This document shows, one piece after another, positions 59,696-64,000 of a stretch of 64,000 nucleotides of DNA. The translations under genes were made by a program, and so were the position numbers. The notes below the pieces were generated by a model. It did no database searches. It was not told the origin of the DNA and was given only the letters and a program-made list of their open reading frames with translations. The stretch is taken from NCBI GenBank assembly GCA_965249455.1, contig OZ252236.1, positions 3,224,001 through 3,288,000 on the forward strand, in the 5' to 3' direction. Origin of the DNA: Jiulongibacter sp024742395. Its GTDB lineage: Bacteria > Bacteroidota > Bacteroidia > Cytophagales > Spirosomataceae. Position 1 is the first letter of the stretch, and each line of letters starts with the position of its first letter.

Positions 59696-60240
59696 ATTCA
59701 GATTTAGACCGTATTTTTCCGGCAATCCAACATTCCATATAATGTATTTCTTGAAAGAAGGGAATCTTTCGATGTACAATCACAACGAAGCGTCCATTTT
59801 CCTATGACAAATAAACGTCTGCAATAATTAGGCTCGATTGTAGCGACGAAAGGAACAGGTTCATTTGAGCCTATGTTTGACTCAAACTCATAACAAGAAT
59901 ATGGGAACTCAATGAGACCCCGCTCGTCATTTCTGCTATACTAAGGAGTTTCAGTAGCCATAATTTTCCTTAATTTTACTGACAGTATAAACATTTGATG
60001 TGAATTTAAGAGTAGGGCATGATGAGTTCAATTACCTTGGCCTGAGATCTACAATGAATAAAAATCATAGACGATACTTGATAAATTTAAAGCTTGATGC
60101 TCGCTTCCACTTTTTTGTAAATAACAATAAAGTATCCACAGTGAATTACTATTCTTAAACTTAACGTATGGGCCAATTAAACGAAAAATCATTAAAAATC
60201 AATTTCAGCTCGTTGAAGCACTCATAAAGTACAGTAGAAA
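59696..60240. other. Gene-free region between ssrA and the AraC-type gene
   Basis: About 545 bases in which I find no convincing gene, RNA or repeat. On the - strand one frame stays open from 59940 down to a TAA at 59704-59706 (about 78 codons, no good start). It could be the remnant end of a lost gene, as DNA next to ssrA is a frequent integration site, but I recognise no protein family or attachment repeat. The promoter of the next gene should lie in the right part; no TAnnTTTG element was found by eye. Confidence 0.35.
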
Positions 60241-62046
60241 ATGAGCAACCATCTGCCCATATCACTCTCTAACAAATCCATAGTGGTGCTCCCTTTTGTG
60301 AATATGAGTACCGACCCTGAAAACGAATACTTCAGCGATGGTATTACTGAAGAAATAATCAATGCACTTACCACTGTGAAGGGCTTGAAAGTCATTGCCC
60401 GCACGTCTTCTTTTACATTCAAGAATAAAAATATAGACGTACGAACCATTGGTGAGCAGTTAGGGGTAAGTACAGTTTTGGAAGGCAGCGTCCGAAAAGC
60501 AAAAAACAGGGTTCGCATTACAGCTCAGTTAGTCAGTACTAATGATGGCACTCACTTCTGGTCAAAGAATTTCGATCGGGATTTAGAGGATATATTTGCG
60601 GTACAAGATGAAATAAGCTTACACATTGCCGACAAGATCCGAGAAAATTTTGGTCACCTGAATATTCAGGAACACCTAATTGAAGCACCCACACAAAATA
60701 TAGAAGCCTATGATCTTTATCTTAAAGGTCGTTTTGAGCATTTAAAATGGGATGGCCAGGGAATAAGAAATGCCGTTAATCTCTATGAAAAAAGTGTAAA
60801 GATAGACCCTTCATTTGCTTTGCCTTACTTTGGTTTGGCGTTTAGTTATGCTATGTACGGATCCTGGGGAAATAATAGATCTATATTAAAATTATCAGAG
60901 GAAAATCTAAGCAAAGGTTTTAAGCTGGACAAGCAATCTTATGTAGGGTATTTTAGTAAAGGAGAATTGTCCTTTTGGGGGTACTGGGATTTTATCAATG
61001 CACATAAATCTTTTCAAAAAGCATTACAACTTAACCCATCCTACACGGAAGCAGAAGAATGTTTAAGCGAATTGTATACAGCAGTAGGGTATTTCGAAAA
61101 AGCACTATGGCATGCTGATAATATTTTAAGAATCAACCCTCTTTCTCCCAATCATTATTTCACAAAAGCCAATATACATTATTTAAAAGAGGACTATACA
61201 AAAGCACTAGAATGTATAGAGACCTCATTGAGCATAAACCCTGGTTTCACACATTCTATAGCCCTAAAACAACTTTGCTTAATCCTTACAAAAGATTACT
61301 TAAAACTAAACGACTTCTTAGATAAAACCCCTTTGGCCGAAAGACCCGAAGAATGTAAGGTATTATACAAGTTGGTACATCCAGATGAAAAGATCAATGT
61401 TGATATAAGCAGGGTAGGTCTAATGGTAAAAGAGGATTTTGGTGCAGCTCTATTCCCATGGCAACTGTTTTTACTTGTTCATTTAGGAAAGCACGAAATG
61501 GCATTGGACTTTTTGGAAGAAAACATCAAAATACGTACTGGTCAGATCATAAACTTTATGAATATACCTCTGCTTAAACCTTTGCACAAGTATCAAAGAT
61601 TTCAGGATTTAGTACAAGTAGTTTTCCGCGAAGAACAATTGCCTCCAAATCCCGAACAGCAAATACAATTAACCACGTCTAAAGCCTTATTATCAGATGC
61701 TGAAATCGATATAGCATTAGAAATAATTGAAAAAGGCATGAATGAAGAAAAATGGTTTCGAAACCCTACCTTATCCTTACGCGAACTAGCTAATAGCATG
61801 AATATTAGCAGCAACAAACTTTCTTGGTTGCTAAATGAAAGAATGGGTCAAAACTTCAATGAGTACATCAATAATTTCCGCCTGGAGAACTTCAAAGTGA
61901 ATGCCTTAAATCCTGCGAATAGCCACCTTACCCTTTTAGGGCTCGCATATGAAAGCGGCTTTAGTTCTAAATCGGTTTTCAATGGCTACTTTAAAAAAAC
62001 TGAAGGTATGACACCTAAGGCATGGTTGAAAGCTAATCAAATTTAA
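60241..62046 (+). CDS. AraC-type regulator with TolB-like N-terminal domain and TPR repeats
   Basis: Predicted cytoplasmic regulator of 601 residues; no signal peptide or membrane helix. Residues about 10-135 are the TolB-like/FlgO-type domain known from adenylate-cyclase-linked proteins (KSIVVLPFVNMSTDPENEYF, GITEEIINALTTVKGLKVIA, GVSTVLEGSVRKAKNRVRIT, FDRDLEDIFAVQDEIS). Residues about 150-340 contain TPR-like repeats (AYDLYLKGRF, FALPYFGLAFSYAMYG, AEECLSELYTAVGYFEKAL). Residues about 490-600 form an AraC double helix-turn-helix (SLRELANSMNISSNKLSWLL, then LTLLGLAYESGFSSKSVFNG). The ligand is unknown; likely targets are the two genes that follow. Confidence 0.85.
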   Translation: MSNHLPISLSNKSIVVLPFVNMSTDPENEYFSDGITEEIINALTTVKGLKVIARTSSFTFKNKNIDVRTIGEQLGVSTVLEGSVRKAKNRVRITAQLVSTNDGTHFWSKNFDRDLEDIFAVQDEISLHIADKIRENFGHLNIQEHLIEAPTQNIEAYDLYLKGRFEHLKWDGQGIRNAVNLYEKSVKIDPSFALPYFGLAFSYAMYGSWGNNRSILKLSEENLSKGFKLDKQSYVGYFSKGELSFWGYWDFINAHKSFQKALQLNPSYTEAEECLSELYTAVGYFEKALWHADNILRINPLSPNHYFTKANIHYLKEDYTKALECIETSLSINPGFTHSIALKQLCLILTKDYLKLNDFLDKTPLAERPEECKVLYKLVHPDEKINVDISRVGLMVKEDFGAALFPWQLFLLVHLGKHEMALDFLEENIKIRTGQIINFMNIPLLKPLHKYQRFQDLVQVVFREEQLPPNPEQQIQLTTSKALLSDAEIDIALEIIEKGMNEEKWFRNPTLSLRELANSMNISSNKLSWLLNERMGQNFNEYINNFRLENFKVNALNPANSHLTLLGLAYESGFSSKSVFNGYFKKTEGMTPKAWLKANQI

Positions 62047-62261
62047 GCCTGTTTAAAAAGTCCTGAATCTCACGATTAAGTCCGCATTTATAATTCAGAA
62101 CGATTCACCTTCCTTCCCACTCCATCTTTGCATTATCAAATCGATAAAGCAGAGTTAAACTATCATCAAATGATGATTCCTTTCTCTTCTTAAAACTTAA
62201 GCTAACTAGAACGGGAGAGCTCTGAACTAATCGTTTTTTTTTAATAAAAACTATTATTATA

Positions 62262-62921
62262 ATGAAAAAGCTATTTACAATTCTATTATTTTCTTGCACA
62301 CTTAGTGCTTTTGCTCAAACTGACTCAACTGACGTATCGGAGGGTAAAAAAAACGAAGTAACCCATAAGTACAGGGTAAGTTTTCCTTATTTTATCGTAA
62401 CAGATCCTATTGGAGATCCCTGGAACGACCGACAAAATACGCAAATGATTGAGCTTCATGTAAAACGTAATCTGGACGATAAGAACATTATTGGTGTCAA
62501 GTTTGCCACCTGGCGATTGTTTCAACCCATGGGTATCACCTGGTGGGATGGTCTTTTGGATAAGTTAGAAACAGGAAGTGAATTCTATCCGGGACATGTG
62601 CGGGAAACAGGTATAGGCATTTCGTATCAGCGTATGATCTGGAAAGGGCTATTTGCAACAGTCGAAGTTCTACCACAATTACAAACCTATATGGATCTTG
62701 ATGGGAATAAAATTGGCAATGGGTTTAAAGTTTATAACTCGTATCATTTGGGCTACCATGTCTCAATTGGAAAGAAAAAGCGATTTTTTATAGAACCACA
62801 AGTTCATTCACAGCACTGGATGTTTGACAACAAAGCTCCAGCCGGATTCAAGGAGTTGGACGATAAATGGAGAAGATACTTTCTTTTTGAGCCAAACATT
62901 TACATTGGTGTAAATTTTTAA
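62262..62921 (+). CDS. Exported protein, function unknown, possibly outer-membrane barrel
   Basis: A 219-residue protein with a signal peptide (FTILLFSCTLSAFAQ). The mature part shows alternating hydrophobic and aromatic residues (YRVSFPYFIV, MIELHVKRN, IIGVKFATWRLF, VRETGIGISYQRMIW, GLFATVEVLPQLQ, YHLGYHVSIGKKKRFFIEP) and ends in YIGVNF, a final aromatic residue as in outer-membrane beta-barrels. I do not recognise a family. It follows the AraC-type gene by 215 bases and is followed by a stem-loop, so it is likely a single-gene unit. Confidence 0.65.
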   Translation: MKKLFTILLFSCTLSAFAQTDSTDVSEGKKNEVTHKYRVSFPYFIVTDPIGDPWNDRQNTQMIELHVKRNLDDKNIIGVKFATWRLFQPMGITWWDGLLDKLETGSEFYPGHVRETGIGISYQRMIWKGLFATVEVLPQLQTYMDLDGNKIGNGFKVYNSYHLGYHVSIGKKKRFFIEPQVHSQHWMFDNKAPAGFKELDDKWRRYFLFEPNIYIGVNF

Positions 62922-62924
62922 GCG

Positions 62925-62970
62925 ATAATCTGGCAAGTCGAGATTTACAAATCTTGGCTTGTCAGATTAT
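62925..62970 (+). terminator. Stem-loop after the exported protein gene
   Basis: ATAATCTG (62925-62932) pairs with CAGATTAT (62963-62970), and inner stretches CAAG/CTTG and AGATTT/AAATCT extend the stem to about 18 pairs with a few mismatches. It is placed right after the stop at 62921. A real T run is missing (TTAAAG follows), so termination strength is doubtful. Confidence 0.5.
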
Positions 62971-63083
62971 TTAAAGCTAAAGGAACTGGAACCTAAAAAA
63001 TGCTCCGCAATGTCAATTCAACTTGGCCAAAAGAATATAACAATTTTGAAGTAATTTCAGCAGTGAATTGAGCCTAAATAAAT

Positions 63084-64000
63084 ATGAAAACAAAAAGACT
63101 AGCATTTATAATTTTAAAGAGAGGATTACAAGGGATTGGGGGATTGGTAGTGCTAATTCTAATCGCATTGATTAGTATACTCATTTTAGATTCTTTTCAG
63201 ACTTCCTTTTTGAAGATGGACAATCAACCGAAGGCTGATTTAAATAGCTATATCATAAGGAATGTCAACATTGTTCCAATGACCTCTGATACGGTACTAA
63301 CAAACTCGAGTGTCACCATCAAAAACGGGTTAATAAGTAGTATTGGAGACACTTCGAATCTTGAAAATCTGGCTGAAATAGATGCCAGAGGTGGTTTTCT
63401 TTCACCTGGTTTGACTGACATGCACGTACACGTTTGGGATAAATATGAACTCGGCTTGTATTTGGCAAATGGCGTTACAGCCATTCGCAACCTTTGGGGG
63501 CAACCCATGCACTTACGAATCAAGAAAGAAGTAATAGAAAATGAAATAGCCGCTCCGATGTTCTTTACTTCAACACCCAAACTAACAGGTCCTCAATTCA
63601 TCGGGGATGATAATACTAACCTAACAGACCCTAACGAAGCAAAAGAAAAAATCATCTCTTTCAAAGAGCGTGGTTTTGACTTCATTAAGACCTATTCTGG
63701 GCTTACAGAAGAACTATTTGAAGCAATCCTCAGGCAAGCTGCTATTTCTAACATGGATATAGTGGCCCATCCTACTCCGGAGGTTCCTTATGAGTATCAC
63801 TTTAACCCTCAAATCATCACCATCGAACATGCGGAAGAGTTTGTGCAACAACCCTTGAATTATCAACTGGATACTACTAAGCTTAATGAAATAGTTGAAG
63901 GATATGTAGCCAATCCTCACGCAACGCTAAGCCCTACACTAATTGTTTATTACAACATTTACAACATGCTCCGGAATGATACGATTCTCTCTTCAGAGGA
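63084..64000 (+). CDS. Membrane-anchored amidohydrolase family protein, 3' end cut by window
   Basis: The frame is open from ATG 63084 to the window end (305 codons, no stop). After a basic start and one membrane helix (LVVLILIALISILILDSF, about residues 22-40) comes the amidohydrolase beta-domain (NVNIVPMTSDTVLTNSSVTI) and the first metal motif in SPGLTDMHVHVWDKYE (HxH, near 113). FDFIKTYSGLTEELFE near 195 may supply the bridging Lys, DIVAHPTPE near 225 and ITIEHAEEFV near 245 the further His. Imidazolonepropionase/prolidase-type enzymes have this pattern. With the helix it should face the periplasm. The substrate, perhaps a dipeptide or cyclic amide, is unknown. Confidence 0.82.
   Translation, partial: MKTKRLAFIILKRGLQGIGGLVVLILIALISILILDSFQTSFLKMDNQPKADLNSYIIRNVNIVPMTSDTVLTNSSVTIKNGLISSIGDTSNLENLAEIDARGGFLSPGLTDMHVHVWDKYELGLYLANGVTAIRNLWGQPMHLRIKKEVIENEIAAPMFFTSTPKLTGPQFIGDDNTNLTDPNEAKEKIISFKERGFDFIKTYSGLTEELFEAILRQAAISNMDIVAHPTPEVPYEYHFNPQIITIEHAEEFVQQPLNYQLDTTKLNEIVEGYVANPHATLSPTLIVYYNIYNMLRNDTILSSE

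Noticed and set aside
59704..59940. Open frame of about 78 codons on the - strand beyond the ssrA terminator
   Set aside because: No usable start codon, no recognisable family, and it lies in an AT-rich gap; kept only as a remark on the gene-free region.
62105..62299. 64-codon - strand frame before the exported protein gene
   Set aside because: It overlaps the signal peptide of the + strand gene, and its composition is not protein-like.
1..64000. CRISPR arrays, rRNA genes and ordinary tRNA genes
   Set aside because: No spaced direct-repeat arrays, rRNA-like stretches or cloverleaf sequences were recognised apart from the tRNA-like ends of tmRNA; a tRNA scan was not possible.

Overview
The window looks like a marine, agar-degrading member of the Bacteroidota, most likely Cytophagales. 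The AT-rich genome uses the Bacteroidota promoter element TAnnTTTG in front of several genes, shows few Shine-Dalgarno sequences, carries a type IX secretion sorting domain on a secreted agarase, and has typical Bacteroidota housekeeping genes (fused DAHP synthase/chorismate mutase, SUF genes, tmRNA with a YAMAA-type tag). Species cannot be fixed from the sequence alone.

Region 1 (1-10.3 kb, + strand) is an acid-sugar catabolic operon: an MFS transporter cut by the window edge, a galactonate-dehydratase-like enolase-superfamily enzyme, a GntR/FCD repressor with a palindrome over its own promoter, an isopropylmalate/tartrate-dehydrogenase-like oxidative decarboxylase, a cyclase/formamidase-like hydrolase, a DUF1537 four-carbon acid-sugar kinase, a second MFS transporter, a Gfo/Idh/MocA oxidoreductase and a secreted DUF5060 glycosidase-like protein. 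Most of these genes overlap by a few bases. An IS1182-type insertion sequence (10.34-12.06 kb), whose two ends fold into inward-facing terminators, separates this operon from the convergent region 2.

Region 2 (12.1-26.9 kb, - strand) is an agar-utilization operon: GH117 anhydrogalactosidase, Zn alcohol dehydrogenase, KduD-like SDR, secreted GH2, aldehyde dehydrogenase, 3,6-anhydro-L-galactonate cycloisomerase, DUF5060 protein, sulfatase, aldose epimerase, RhaT-like transporter and T9SS-secreted GH16 agarase. Together they can cut agar, split neoagarobiose and carry 3,6-anhydro-L-galactose to 2-keto-3-deoxy-gluconate; the kinase and aldolase that finish the route are not here, and there is no SusC/SusD pair.

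Region 3 (27.1-39.2 kb) holds two further - strand operons that do not match a pathway I know: a cytoplasmic GH2 with a crotonase and a second aldehyde dehydrogenase, and a sugar porter with an ABC-type solute-binding protein that has no signal peptide and two family III CoA-transferases. A TPR/transmembrane/LuxR-type regulator is divergent from them. A 9-bp motif (ACTAGACAA) recurs in the upstream regions. This is the best candidate for an undescribed system: carbohydrate catabolism through CoA thioesters.

Region 4 (39.2-59.7 kb) is mainly core genome: an AddB-like nuclease, purK-purE, a LysM protein, lspA, DAHP synthase/chorismate mutase, a methyltransferase, hemW, the sufS-sufE-sufT-like-bacilliredoxin and sufC-sufD operons (without sufB and split by a three-gene + strand insert), arginine deiminase with ctlX, a SatD/DUF3307 pair with a repeated operator-like motif, and ssrA. 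Region 5 (59.7-64 kb) contains an AraC regulator with a TolB-like domain and TPRs, a small exported protein of unknown function and the start of a membrane-anchored amidohydrolase.
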